From Planctomycetota bacterium (GTDB lineage: Bacteria; Planctomycetota; B15-G4), in assembly GCA_003644265.1 (NCBI GenBank), contig QNBX01000031.1:1-33673 (forward strand): a DNA stretch of 33,673 bases, written 5' to 3'. Position 1 is the first letter of the stretch. Each line of letters starts with the position of its first letter. Under the pieces are notes generated by a model. The model had not been told where the DNA came from, searched no databases, and worked only from the letters and a program-made list of their open reading frames with translations. Of this stretch, positions 1 through 8,232 are shown one piece after another. A program made the position numbers and the translations under genes.

Positions 1-141
1 CCGCTGCGCAAGTCGCCGGTCGAGCCGCGCGCTGCCCGCCAGCCGCGCGCTGCCCGCCAGCCGCGCGCTGCCCGCCAGCCGCGCGCTGCCCGCCAGCCGC
101 GCGCTGCCCGGCAGCGGCCGCGTCGCAGCTCCGCAGCGTGA
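1..141 (+). CDS. Possible C-terminal end of an upstream gene with a basic Pro-Arg-Ala-Gln repeat tail
   Basis: Reading from base 1, the first frame stays open for 46 codons and stops at TGA 139-141. It encodes five copies of the hexapeptide PRAARQ followed by a short Arg/Ser/Ala end. If real, this is the disordered basic tail of a protein whose body lies left of the window. Such tails occur on nucleic-acid-binding proteins, but nothing here proves that. The 18-base period is a multiple of three, so the repeat has no stop in any of the six frames and the reading strand is uncertain. A GTG at 138 overlaps the TGA by four bases, but the downstream antiporter more plausibly starts at 270. Confidence 0.35.
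   Translation, partial: PLRKSPVEPRAARQPRAARQPRAARQPRAARQPRAARQRPRRSSAA
25..114. repeat. Tandem 18-bp repeat, five copies
   Basis: The unit ccgcgcgctgcccgccag is repeated head to tail at 25-42, 43-60, 61-78, 79-96 and 97-114. The first four copies are identical and the last differs at one base. The near-perfect identity suggests recent expansion by slippage or unequal recombination. In plus frame 1 each unit encodes one PRAARQ hexapeptide. There are no spacers, so this is not a CRISPR array. Confidence 0.9.
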
Positions 142-269
142 GCGAGCCCGCCACGCGCTCCCGGGCAGCGGTCGCCAGCCCAGCAGCAAGATCCGCGCGC
201 CGCGCTGGGCTACGATCGGGGGCCGGATCGCCGCCGTCGCTGCCCCCTCAACTCTGCGCTGGAACCCCG

Positions 270-1676
270 ATGATCGCTCCGCTGCTCTCGCTCGCCCCCG
301 GCGGGACCTCCGTCTTCGCGTTCATCCTGTTGAGCCTGGCGGTGGTGTTGGCCCTGGCGCTGGTGGGCCGCTGGCTGGTGTCGCGCCTGGGCCTGCCGGG
401 TGTGCTAGGCGAGATCATGGTGGGCATCGTGCTGGGCAACGTGGGCGTGGCCCTGGGCATTGAGGCCGTGGAGGTGGTGGCCAACATGGGCCACGTCACA
501 CCCATCCTGGACACCATGTTCGAGGAGAACGTGTCGCTGTCCGTGGCCAGCCGCCAGGTGCTCACGCTGGTGCGGCCGGAGAGCGCGGAGATCGCCCAGC
601 ACATCGTCGATCTGCTCAACGGCCCCAACGGCAGCCGCCTGCTCTCGCTGGGTCAGGCCGCGCGCCTGTTCAGCGATCTGGGCGTGGTGTTGCTCATGTT
701 CATGACGGGGCTGAGCGTGAGCCTCGGGCGCTTGGCGGCGTCGGGCAAGGCGGCCGTGCGCGTGGCCATCCTGGGTGCGCTGCTGCCGTTTGCCCTCACG
801 GCGGGCGCCAGCTACGCCATGCGTCCCGACGAGGTGCTGCTGGCGCACCTCTTCCTGGGCACGCTGTTCGTGGACACGGCCCTGGGCATCACGGCGCGCA
901 TCTTCGGTGACAGCGGCCAGGAGCAGAGCGCCGAGGCACGTATCGTGCTGGGCGCGGGCGTGATGGACCAAGTGCTGACGCTGATCCTGATCGCGGTGAT
1001 CACGACGCTGGCCGCATCGCCCGAGCCCAGCTTCGGCGAGGTGGGCTCGGTGGTGGCGCTCGCGCTGGTCTTCGTGGGTCTGCTGACGATGTTCGGCGAG
1101 CGCACCGTGCGCTGGATGGTGCCGCTGTTCGACGCGCTCGACTTCCAGACCGGGCGCTTTCTCTTCTCGTTGTCGCTGGTGTTCAGCCTGTCGTGGTTGG
1201 CCTCGGTGTCCGGGTTGGAGGCGGTCATGGGGGGCTTCGCCGCCGGCCTGGTGCTGAACGAGTCCAACCTGCCGTCCACCACCAACAAGGTGTCCATCCG
1301 CGAGCGCGCCGCGCCGCTGGAGGCCTTCTTCTCGCCCATCTTCTTCGTGCTGGTGGGCGCGCGTGTGAACGTGTCGGCCTTCCTGGACCCCAGCGCCCTG
1401 GCCTTCGCCGGGCTGCTGCTCGTGGCGGGCATGGGCGGCAAGCTGCTGGCGGGACTGGGCGCGGGCGGGGCGGCCAAGGGCCGGGTGGTCGGCGTCGCGC
1501 TCATGCCTCGCGGCGGCACCATGCTGATCTTCGCCGGCATCGGTCGGCAGTTCGACCTGATGAGCGACGAGGTCTTCGCCGCCCTGGCCATCTTCATCAT
1601 CACGTCGATGCTCATCACGGGCGCCGCGCTGAGCCGCATGTTGCGCGGGAGCAGCGGCGACGCGGCGACCGAGTAG
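270..1676 (+). CDS. CPA2-family cation/proton antiporter (KefB/NapA-like), atypical ion site
   Basis: This is an inner-membrane monovalent cation/proton antiporter of the CPA2 type, 468 residues if it starts at ATG 270. About a dozen hydrophobic segments are visible. Landmarks in order are LPGVLGEIMVGIVLG (42-56), GVVLLMFMTG (138-147), DTALGITAR (202-210), GAGVMDQVL (228-236), GLEAVMGGFAAGLVL (315-329), GGKLLAG (389-395) and LMPRGGTMLIFAGIG (411-425). There is no C-terminal RCK/TrkA domain. Two sites are unusual: the paired-Asp ion site reads Asp233-Gln234, and the family PRGE motif reads PRGG (413-416). About 70 residues, partly amphipathic, separate the second and third conserved helices, where relatives have a short loop. 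An upstream GTG at 138 would add 44 residues of Ala/Arg/Ser-rich sequence unlike a membrane N-terminus. A weak 5-bp hairpin (1681-1693) follows the stop. Confidence 0.85.
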   Translation: MIAPLLSLAPGGTSVFAFILLSLAVVLALALVGRWLVSRLGLPGVLGEIMVGIVLGNVGVALGIEAVEVVANMGHVTPILDTMFEENVSLSVASRQVLTLVRPESAEIAQHIVDLLNGPNGSRLLSLGQAARLFSDLGVVLLMFMTGLSVSLGRLAASGKAAVRVAILGALLPFALTAGASYAMRPDEVLLAHLFLGTLFVDTALGITARIFGDSGQEQSAEARIVLGAGVMDQVLTLILIAVITTLAASPEPSFGEVGSVVALALVFVGLLTMFGERTVRWMVPLFDALDFQTGRFLFSLSLVFSLSWLASVSGLEAVMGGFAAGLVLNESNLPSTTNKVSIRERAAPLEAFFSPIFFVLVGARVNVSAFLDPSALAFAGLLLVAGMGGKLLAGLGAGGAAKGRVVGVALMPRGGTMLIFAGIGRQFDLMSDEVFAALAIFIITSMLITGAALSRMLRGSSGDAATE

Positions 1677-1767
1677 CGCGGGCCAGTCTGGCCGAGCTGC
1701 GGCGGGTTGTCCCAGGTACGCGGTCGGTTCGGGGTCGGTGCGCAGGTGCGCCTGGCGCGGGTGGGGG

Positions 1768-2727
1768 TCAGGCAGCCGGGGCGTCGTCCGCAGCTGGGGT
1801 GTCGTCGGCAGCGGGGTCATCGTCGGCAGCCGGTGCGTCATCGGCAGCCGGTGCGTCGTCGGTAGTGGGGGCGTCGTCGGCAGCTGGTGCGTCGCCGGGC
1901 AGGCGCGTGGCGCCCTCCGGCGGCACGAAGTCGAACGACGAGTCGGGCAGCACGTCCACGACGGTGGAGATCTCGAGCCGCAGTTCGTAGCGAGGGTGGC
2001 CTGGGAGCAGAGGCCACGACTCCACCATGCGCAGTACGCGGCGCTTGCCGGTGGCCTCGATCCAGAGCTGTCGATCAGTGGCCGGCGTGCTGAGGATGAT
2101 GTGGTCGCAGGGCGTCTCGTTGACGGTGTGCACGCCGAGGTGCTGGGCCGTCACGACGCCTTGCATCAGCGCCTCCAGTGGATCCGGCTCGAGGAAGTAC
2201 CCCAGCGGCAGCGGCGGCGCGCCAGCCGGCGTGATCAGCAGCATGAGCTGGGCGGCGGAGGTGACTCCCGTGTACTCGCGATACGTGTTGGTCCTGCGGT
2301 CGAGGACCGTGACCGTCTCGCCGCTCTTCCACACGCGCTGCTGGAGCACGTCACCGTCGACGTCCAGGAACAGCCGTCCGGGGCGTGACAGGTTGCCGGA
2401 GCGCCTGTGCGTGTAGCGGATCTGGCGCCCGAAGTCGTCGGGCAGGTCGTAGGTGTCGATCAGCTGGTAGCGCACGCGCGGGCGCTCCACCATGAGCGCG
2501 TCCAGCTCGCTCAGGAGCGAGCTGACCTTGGGCTCGATGCCGGCGGGCAGGGAGCGCAGCCCGGCGGCTGCGTCGGCGCTCTCCCCCGCACCGAAGCCAT
2601 CGACCGCTGGCGAGCCGTCTGCCCCGGAGCGTTCGTTGGGGGAGGGCCCGAAGCTGGTGCAGGCGGGCAGCAGCGCGAGGGCGGCGGGCAGGAACAGGGC
2701 GGCGAGGCGCAGGCAGTGTGTCGTCAT
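1768..2727 (-). CDS. DUF2092-like outer-membrane lipoprotein with acidic repeat tail
   Basis: The product is 319 residues with a lipoprotein signal: a hydrophobic stretch at 6-22 and an LLPAC lipobox giving Cys23. Residues about 60-270 resemble the DUF2092 family (LolA/LppX-like fold), with segments such as RPGRLFLDVDGDVLQQRVWK, LDRRTNTYREY, PCDHIILSTPATDRQLWIEA and GHPRYELRLEIS. Family members are thought to bind hydrophobic ligands in the periplasm, but no substrate is established. The last roughly 45 residues are a disordered Asp/Ala/Pro tail encoded by a seven-copy 18-bp repeat. The start at 2727 is chosen because it places the signal peptide at the N-terminus; a TTG at 3024 in the same frame would run back into the ABC permease gene. 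It faces the antiporter gene convergently. Confidence 0.75.
   Translation of the reverse strand: MTTHCLRLAALFLPAALALLPACTSFGPSPNERSGADGSPAVDGFGAGESADAAAGLRSLPAGIEPKVSSLLSELDALMVERPRVRYQLIDTYDLPDDFGRQIRYTHRRSGNLSRPGRLFLDVDGDVLQQRVWKSGETVTVLDRRTNTYREYTGVTSAAQLMLLITPAGAPPLPLGYFLEPDPLEALMQGVVTAQHLGVHTVNETPCDHIILSTPATDRQLWIEATGKRRVLRMVESWPLLPGHPRYELRLEISTVVDVLPDSSFDFVPPEGATRLPGDAPAADDAPTTDDAPAADDAPAADDDPAADDTPAADDAPAA
1771..1896. repeat. Degenerate 18-bp tandem repeat, seven copies, inside a coding tail
   Basis: Units lie at 1771-1788, 1789-1806, 1807-1824, 1825-1842, 1843-1860, 1861-1878 and 1879-1896. The typical plus-strand unit is ggcagccggtgcgtcgtc. Read on the minus strand each unit encodes a variant of Asp-Asp-Ala-Pro-Ala-Ala. 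Copies differ by one to several bases, so this array looks older than the one at 25-114. It ends flush with the stop codon of the lipoprotein gene. Confidence 0.9.
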
Positions 2728-2968
2728 GGCGTCATTGGAGACGCCAGGGGCCATCTTCGGCAAGAGCCCAGTTGCGATGGGCACGCTGGGGAGCGCGATC
2801 GCTCCGGGAGTCCTGCCATGGACGTGTCCCAGCTGAGGAACCACGGTGTCTCGTTCAGCGACAGCGAGAGTCGCTGGCCCGCTGCGCTGAAGCGGCGCAT
2901 GCAGCGCGGGCCAAGGCCGGCAAGCGACGCGCGCCGGGTCAGCCCCTGACGGCGTCGCCGCGCGCTTC

Positions 2969-4351
2969 TCAGGGCTCAGTGCGCCGGAACACCGCGATGC
3001 CGATGGCGAAGAAGCCCGCACCAAACGCCAGCAGCACGGCGCAGGGCAGGGCCATGTCCGCCAGGCTGAAGCCGCGCCAGACCGCGCCCTCGATGGCGTA
3101 GATGCTCCACTTGAAGAAGCTGACGTTGCTGGCGGTCTGCAGCCAGTCCGGCATGGCGATCAGCGGGATCATGCCCCCGCCCAGCATGGCGAAGGGCATC
3201 ATCAGCCCCCAGGATGCGCCCGCCACGGCGTTCTCGGTCTTGCCCATGACCGAGACGACCATCATCAGCCCGGTGAAGCAGGCGGCGGTGCAGAGCATGG
3301 GCAGCGCCAGCAGCCCGGGGCTGTCGATCTGCAGCCCCATGGCCGCGACGCCGAACAGCAGCAAGAACAGCATCACGCCCAGGCAGCTCACGAAGCAGGC
3401 CAGGGCCTTGCCGGCCAGGACCTGGGCGCGGCTCAGGGGCGCGATGGCCAGGCGCAGCAGGGTGCCGCCGGTGCGCTCGCGCACGATGGTCACGGCGAAG
3501 CCCAGCGCCACGCTCATGAGGCCCCAGGCCGTCGACTGGGGGAACGTGATGTCGAACGACGAGCGCGGGCCCTTGCTCTGCTCGCGGGCCACCTCGACCA
3601 GCTCGATCGGTGCGCCGCCGCCGCTGTCCGTGTGGGCCTCGTCAGCTCCGGCGGCGGTGTCGCCTGCCTCGCCGCCGCCCGCGCTGCCAGCCTCCAGGGA
3701 ATCGACGTCGATCTGCTCGATGAAGCTGCCCAGCGCATCCATGAAGGTCTGCATGATGAGCTTCTGCGCCAGCGACAGGTCGTCCGTGGCGGCGATGTCG
3801 GCGCGCGCCCTGTCGATGTCGTCGCTGAGCGCCTGCTTGTCGCTGAAGCGCGCGCGGATGCCGCCGAACACGGCCTCCATCAGCACGCCCTGCATGAAGC
3901 CCGCCTCCGCCTTGCGCGACGGGTCCATGCCCAGCTCCAGGCTGGGTCCCGCGCTCGAACCGGCGCCGGAGAAGAGCGCGTAGGGATTGTCGCCGAAGCC
4001 CGCGGGGATGGCCAGGTAGGCCGTGCGGCGCCCCTTGCGCACGTCGGCTCGGGCGCTCTCCCGATCGTAGCGCTGGGTCGGCTCGTCGTCGTCCGCGCGC
4101 TCGCGGTCGCGCGCGATGCGTAGCGAGGCGTGGGCCTCCAGGCGCGCGATCAGGGCCACGGACAGGGCGCTGCCGTCCTCGTCCACGATGGCGAGGGACA
4201 GCGAGCCGCGCCCGCCGCCGCCCTCGGAGCTGAAGATGGCGCCGAAAAACAGGGCATACATGATCGGGAACGCCAGGATCCAGAACAGCGCGAAGCGGTC
4301 ACGCAGCAACAGCCTCAGGTCCTTGGCGGCGAGGGTCAGCAGGGCAGCCAT
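2969..4351 (-). CDS. ABC-2 type transporter permease
   Basis: This 460-residue protein is the membrane subunit of an ABC-2 exporter. It has one N-terminal membrane helix (about 20-40, after KDLRLLLRDRFALFWILAFP), a large extracytoplasmic domain (about 45-275) and five closely spaced C-terminal helices beginning at STAWGLMSVALGFAVTIV, which is the ABC2_membrane_3 layout. The external domain contains a low-complexity Gly/Ala/Glu/Asp linker around residues 220-245. The gene starts one base inside the stop of the ATPase gene (TGATG junction), so the two are translationally coupled and surely work together. The substrate cannot be told from sequence; relatives export drugs, lipids or polysaccharide precursors, or act in gliding and nitrous-oxide systems. 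Confidence 0.88.
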   Translation of the reverse strand: MAALLTLAAKDLRLLLRDRFALFWILAFPIMYALFFGAIFSSEGGGGRGSLSLAIVDEDGSALSVALIARLEAHASLRIARDRERADDDEPTQRYDRESARADVRKGRRTAYLAIPAGFGDNPYALFSGAGSSAGPSLELGMDPSRKAEAGFMQGVLMEAVFGGIRARFSDKQALSDDIDRARADIAATDDLSLAQKLIMQTFMDALGSFIEQIDVDSLEAGSAGGGEAGDTAAGADEAHTDSGGGAPIELVEVAREQSKGPRSSFDITFPQSTAWGLMSVALGFAVTIVRERTGGTLLRLAIAPLSRAQVLAGKALACFVSCLGVMLFLLLFGVAAMGLQIDSPGLLALPMLCTAACFTGLMMVVSVMGKTENAVAGASWGLMMPFAMLGGGMIPLIAMPDWLQTASNVSFFKWSIYAIEGAVWRGFSLADMALPCAVLLAFGAGFFAIGIAVFRRTEP

Positions 4352-5241
4352 CAGTCCCGCAGCCTCCGGCCGGTGAGCTGAAGAAAGACCCGCTCAAGGT
4401 CGGGGCGGTCCACGCGCAGGCGCTCGATGGCCACGCCGCTGCGTCCGAGCTGGGCCACGACCTCGAAGGGCCGCTCGGTGCTCACGCGCAGGCTGCGCTC
4501 GTTCAGCTCGCCCGGGAGGTCCAGGTCTGGGGGCGGCAGCTCGCCGAGTTCGGCCTCCACCAGAGAGGTGCCGCCGTGCCGCTCGATCAGGGCGGGCACT
4601 GTGTCCAGTGCCAGCACGCGGCCGTGGTCCATGATGGCCACGCGATCACACAGGCGCTGGGCCTCCTCCATATAGTGCGTGGTGTAGAGCAGGGTCAGGC
4701 CCTCGGAGCGGAGCTGCTCGAGGCTCTCGAAGATGTGATTGCGCGATTGCGGGTCGACGCCCACGGTGGGTTCGTCACAGACCAGCACCCGGGGCTCGTG
4801 CACCAGGGCGCAGGCCAGGTTGAGGCGTCGCTGCATGCCGCCCGAGTAGCTGCCGGCGCGGTCCTTGCGGCGCTCGCTGAGGCCGGCGAACTCCAGGGCC
4901 CAGTCGACGCGCGCGGCCAGCTTGGCTCCCGAGAGTCCGTAGACGCGGCCGAAGAAGGCGAGGTTCTCCTGGCCGCTCAGCTCGGGATAGATGGCCAGGC
5001 CCTGGGGCGCCACGCCGATGATGCGGCGTACCTCTGGGCGCGTGGGGTCCGGGCGCCCGCCCAGGGCGACCTGCCCCGCATCGGGCCTCAGGGCTCCCAC
5101 CAGCATGAGGATGGTGGTGGTCTTGCCCGCGCCGTTGGGGCCCAGCAGCCCGAAGGCCTCGCCCTCGCCCACACGGAACGAGACGCCGTCCACGGCGCAG
5201 GTCTCACCGAAGCGCTTGCAGAGTTGGCTCACCTCGATCAT
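4351..5241 (-). CDS. ABC transporter ATP-binding protein
   Basis: This 296-residue cytoplasmic ATPase powers the downstream permease. All nucleotide-binding motifs are intact: Walker [10 protein letters not shown] (34-42), Q-loop Gln80, signature SYSGGMQ (131-137), Walker B VLVCDEP (152-158), and H-loop His189 in TTHYMEEAQ. The motif [12 protein letters not shown] is typical of DrrA/CcmA-like exporters. After about residue 215 a C-terminal extension ([16 protein letters not shown] and onward) matches the domain found after the nucleotide-binding domain in drug-export ATPases. It is the first gene of a two-gene operon ending at 2969. Confidence 0.92.
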   Translation of the reverse strand: MIEVSQLCKRFGETCAVDGVSFRVGEGEAFGLLGPNGAGKTTTILMLVGALRPDAGQVALGGRPDPTRPEVRRIIGVAPQGLAIYPELSGQENLAFFGRVYGLSGAKLAARVDWALEFAGLSERRKDRAGSYSGGMQRRLNLACALVHEPRVLVCDEPTVGVDPQSRNHIFESLEQLRSEGLTLLYTTHYMEEAQRLCDRVAIMDHGRVLALDTVPALIERHGGTSLVEAELGELPPPDLDLPGELNERSLRVSTERPFEVVAQLGRSGVAIERLRVDRPDLERVFLQLTGRRLRD

Positions 5242-5277
5242 GGCGCGATGGTACCGGAGACCCGGGGCCGCAGGCTG

Positions 5278-7056
5278 CTACTGCGTCGTGACGCGCAGGC
5301 CGTCGCTGGCGGCCACGCCGGTGGCGGCCTGCGCGTCCGGGATCCAGAACTGGAAGTAGACCGACGTGCCCGACGGGAAGCCGCTCGGCCAGGTCGTGGC
5401 CAGGCCCAGGTGACCGAAGCCGCTCACCTGCAGCGCCAGCATGTCCCCGGGCGGCGCAAGGTCCGGCACCATGACGCCACCCTTGAAGGGCACGCCCAGC
5501 TCGGCCAGGCCGAAGGCCAGGAAGGCCGTCGCGTTCGGGGGCGCGGTGGTCAAGATGAGCCCGACGCCCTCGCCAGGGCAGGTGAGTCCGTTCCACTGCA
5601 CACCCGGCTTGAAGTTGTTGCTCCCGACCACGCCGCCGCCCAGGTTGGTCACCTGCTGCTGGCCGGGCTGGGTGAGCTCGACCCGGTACTGGCCCAGGCA
5701 TCCGTAGTCGCTGTAGACGCCGGTCTTGCCCACGCCGTCGATCAGGATCACGTAGTCGCCCGGGGCCAGATCGACGCTCATGAGGGCGTCGGCCTCGTTG
5801 GCCTGGTTCTCCGTGGCCACCGGCACGCCGGAGGAGGTCAGCACCTCGATCTGGATGTCGAGGTTGCCGCCAGGCGAGAACGGGATGGCCGCGATGGTCA
5901 CCACACCGCCCCCCGTCGAGAACGAGAACGAGTCGACGTCGGTGCGCCGCTCGATCAGCCCCTCGATGCGGGCGGGCTCGGGCGCGGGGCAGCCTGGCGC
6001 GGGCGGCATGGGCGTGGCGTCGGTGTGGTCGTCACCGAAGTCGTCCGGCATGAAGTCCACGCCGTTGCTGTTGCTGGTGATGATGTTGGCGTCGTTCTGA
6101 CCGGTGGAGGCGCCGGCGTAGTCGCCCGTGCTCCACTGCACCAGGCTGCTATTGAAGGGCGCGCCCATGATGGGGCCCCAGCTCGTCTCGCCACTGCCCG
6201 TGCCCGGGTGGTAGGTCATGCCGTTGAGGCCGTCGTGGCTCAGGCCGAAGCTGTGCCCCGACTCGTGGCTCACGGTCATGGAGCCGGTGTTGTTGCCCTT
6301 GTTGAAGGCGAAGCACGGGTTGTCGGTGGAGTCGTTAAAGCTGTACAGAAACGCGATGCCGCCACTGCCGGAGCCAAAGCCGCTCGTGATCTGCGTGCAG
6401 ACCACGCGGATGCCGAAGGTGCTGTCGCCGCCACCGATCTTGGTGAGCGCGCTCAGCGGCGGCTCCTCGGTGGTGACGTCCACATCGAAGGGAGCGTAGT
6501 CCTCGGCGGTGCGCTCCCACCAGGTGATGATCTGGCCCAGCTCCGCGCTGGTGAAGGTGCCGTTGCCGCCCGAGGTGTTGTAGGGCGGGAACTGAATGTC
6601 GTGGCCCCAGGAGTTGTTCACCGAGTGATGGCCGGTGAAGTCCAGGTAGACGATCTTGCTGGCGCCGGGGCGGCTGTGGAGAGTGAAGGCCTCCGCCCCC
6701 GGGATCGAGCCGGCGTACGTCGGGGGCGGGCCCTCGACCTGGGCGCTGGCCGCGTCCACGTGGAACAGGCGGCCGTCCGCGCTGACCCACAGGCTGTCGT
6801 CGTCGCGCAGCGTGCGCGCGAGCGCGTCGGTGTCCAGGTTGTGCTCAGCTGCCACGCGCGCGAGCTCGCTGCCCAGGCGCGACACGGCGGCCTCGCCGCG
6901 CAGGCTTCCGGCGGGGTAGACGTCGCTGAGTGAATCGACCTGAGCCGCGGCGTGGGAGCCGGCCAGCAGCAGCAGGGCGGCGGCCAGGGCGGAGCATGAG
7001 CTGGACCGGGAGTCCGGCCGGAGTCTGTGACGGAGCATGAGCAGCCTCGTGACCAT
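5278..7056 (-). CDS. Secreted metzincin-like zinc metalloprotease
   Basis: This is a 592-residue exported protease. A signal peptide occupies about 1-39, with the hydrophobic core SALAAALLLLAGSHAAA. The extended zinc site HESGHSFGLSH (264-274) gives three His ligands and the catalytic Glu265, and PIMGAPF (295-301) is a good Met-turn, which places it in the metzincin clan. Residues about 338-465 look like a pre-peptidase C-terminal beta domain (DVDSFSFSTGGG, then NLDIQIEVL and LAPGDYVILIDG). The last roughly 90 residues form a beta-rich domain also present in the protein at 15447-17876. An alternative start at Met7 (base 7038) has a GAGG seven bases upstream, whereas the first ATG has no clear ribosome site, so 7038 may be the true start. 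The substrate is unknown. Confidence 0.85.
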   Translation of the reverse strand: MVTRLLMLRHRLRPDSRSSSCSALAAALLLLAGSHAAAQVDSLSDVYPAGSLRGEAAVSRLGSELARVAAEHNLDTDALARTLRDDDSLWVSADGRLFHVDAASAQVEGPPPTYAGSIPGAEAFTLHSRPGASKIVYLDFTGHHSVNNSWGHDIQFPPYNTSGGNGTFTSAELGQIITWWERTAEDYAPFDVDVTTEEPPLSALTKIGGGDSTFGIRVVCTQITSGFGSGSGGIAFLYSFNDSTDNPCFAFNKGNNTGSMTVSHESGHSFGLSHDGLNGMTYHPGTGSGETSWGPIMGAPFNSSLVQWSTGDYAGASTGQNDANIITSNSNGVDFMPDDFGDDHTDATPMPPAPGCPAPEPARIEGLIERRTDVDSFSFSTGGGVVTIAAIPFSPGGNLDIQIEVLTSSGVPVATENQANEADALMSVDLAPGDYVILIDGVGKTGVYSDYGCLGQYRVELTQPGQQQVTNLGGGVVGSNNFKPGVQWNGLTCPGEGVGLILTTAPPNATAFLAFGLAELGVPFKGGVMVPDLAPPGDMLALQVSGFGHLGLATTWPSGFPSGTSVYFQFWIPDAQAATGVAASDGLRVTTQ

Positions 7057-7504
7057 GGGAGGGAGAGAACGCCAGGGAAGGGCGCACGCGGGGAGAGCGC
7101 GGGGGCTGTTTCGGGAGCCCCCCCAGAGGCGCGCGCCTCTCCGCCTGCAGTCTCAGGCAGGTCTGGCAGATCGGCAAGTCACGTTTTCTGGGCCGGCCGG
7201 CAGAGCCGGCGCTGTGGCGAGCGGGGCCGAGGGGCAGAACGCTGCGGATGGGGGCCTCCGCGCAGCGCAGGGCTGCCGTAGAGTGACCTGGGCATTGCGC
7301 GCAATCGGATCGGGTGCTTGGCGCGATGTCAGCTTGGCGCCCCGCGCAGGGTGCCTGGCAGGAGGCGAGCGAGGGGCCGCGGAGCGTGGGCTGCAGGGCG
7401 TCGAGTGGGCAGCCCTCGCCGGACGCTCCGCGATCCGCCGCTCGGCCACCTGCCTCGATGCCCATGTCCTCCGTTCTGAACCGAAGCCCCTGGAGCTCCG
7501 ACCC
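7057..7504. other. Intergenic region between divergent protease and YceI-family genes
   Basis: These 448 bases separate two divergent secreted-protein genes, so promoters for both should lie here. No convincing -35/-10 pair or operator was recognised. Two small inverted repeats are visible: GCCTG/CAGGC at 7143-7158 and GCCGGC/GCCGGC at 7196-7210. The open frames crossing the region are Arg/Ala/Ser/Pro-rich and look like GC-rich noise. A GGAG at 7492-7495 is the likely ribosome site of the downstream gene. Confidence 0.5.
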
Positions 7505-8122
7505 ATGCTGTTCAAGCTGCTCATCACCGCGCTGCTGGCAGGCGCTTCGTCGCTGTTGATGCCTCAGGATGCCGTCAGCGCGGCGGGCGCTGAGGCTGCC
7601 GATGAGTTGGCCCGCGCCGGCGACTACGTCGTCGACAGCGGCCACTCCAGCGCTCTGTTCCGCGTGACCCACCTGGGCGTGGGCGCCTTCTGGGGGCGCT
7701 TCAACAGCGTCCAGGGCGAGCTGAGCTTCGACCCGTCGGATGTCTCCAAGTCGTCGGTCTCCATCAGCATCCCCGCGTCGAGCGTGGACTCCAACGACGA
7801 GCAGCGGGACGGGCACCTCAAGAGCCCCGACTTCTTCAACGCCAAGGAGTTCCCCGAGATCACGTTTCGCAGCACCAAGGTCGAGGCCGGCGAGCACGGG
7901 GCGCTGAACGTCACGGGCGACTTCACGCTGCTCGGGCAGACGCGCTCCATCCACTTCGAGGCGCAGCATGTGGGCCACGGCGAGCGCGGACGCTTTGGCT
8001 ACCGCTCCGGCTGGGAGGCGGACTTCAGCATTGAGCGCAGCGACTACGGCATGGACTTCATGACCGGCATGCTCGGCGGCAGTGTGCGCATCATCGTCTC
8101 GCTCGAGACCACGCTCCCGTAG
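7505..8122 (+). CDS. YceI-family periplasmic protein
   Basis: The product is 205 residues with a signal peptide (about 1-26) followed by a complete YceI domain, an extended lipocalin-like barrel that binds isoprenoid-type lipids. Family landmarks are YVVDSGHSSALFRVTHLG (41-58), FNSVQGELSFDP, DGHLKSPDFFNAKEFPEITF, NVTGDFTLLGQTRSI and the end FSIERSDYGMDF. Members are linked to polyprenoid transport or storage and to acid or osmotic stress, but the role here is unproven. The start at 7505 has GGAG nine bases upstream. The frame is open back to 7037, but the earlier part is Arg/Ala-rich and carries no domain. Confidence 0.9.
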   Translation: MLFKLLITALLAGASSLLMPQDAVSAAGAEAADELARAGDYVVDSGHSSALFRVTHLGVGAFWGRFNSVQGELSFDPSDVSKSSVSISIPASSVDSNDEQRDGHLKSPDFFNAKEFPEITFRSTKVEAGEHGALNVTGDFTLLGQTRSIHFEAQHVGHGERGRFGYRSGWEADFSIERSDYGMDFMTGMLGGSVRIIVSLETTLP

Positions 8123-8232
8123 GGGGGGTGGCAGCCTGGCGCGCGGGCGCGCTCGCAGCCCGAGGTCAGGCGCGGCCACGCGGGTTCGATGTGCGAGCGC
8201 CCGGCGTCGCTGACCTGCTGGAGATCGACCTG

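Noticed and set aside
138..269. N-terminal extension of the antiporter from GTG 138
   Set aside because: The 44 extra residues are Ala/Arg/Ser/Pro-rich and precede the first helix by too far; ATG 270 gives a normal membrane N-terminus. The GTGA overlap keeps the alternative open.
405..1841. 478-codon open frame on the minus strand
   Set aside because: It lies opposite the antiporter gene, whose plus-strand product has clear family motifs; the minus translation is His/Arg/Gln low complexity.
4576..6933. 785-codon open frame on the plus strand
   Set aside because: It runs antisense to the ABC ATPase and the metalloprotease, and its translation is Gly/Ala/Val/His/Arg filler without domains. 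It is a by-product of high GC.
7196..7210. GCCGGC inverted repeat as a terminator
   Set aside because: It lies between divergent gene starts, not after a gene end, has only six pairs and no T-run; chance is likely in DNA this GC-rich.
8175..8200. GGTTCGA-like T-loop suggesting a tRNA
   Set aside because: No acceptor, anticodon or D-arm pairing could be built around it.
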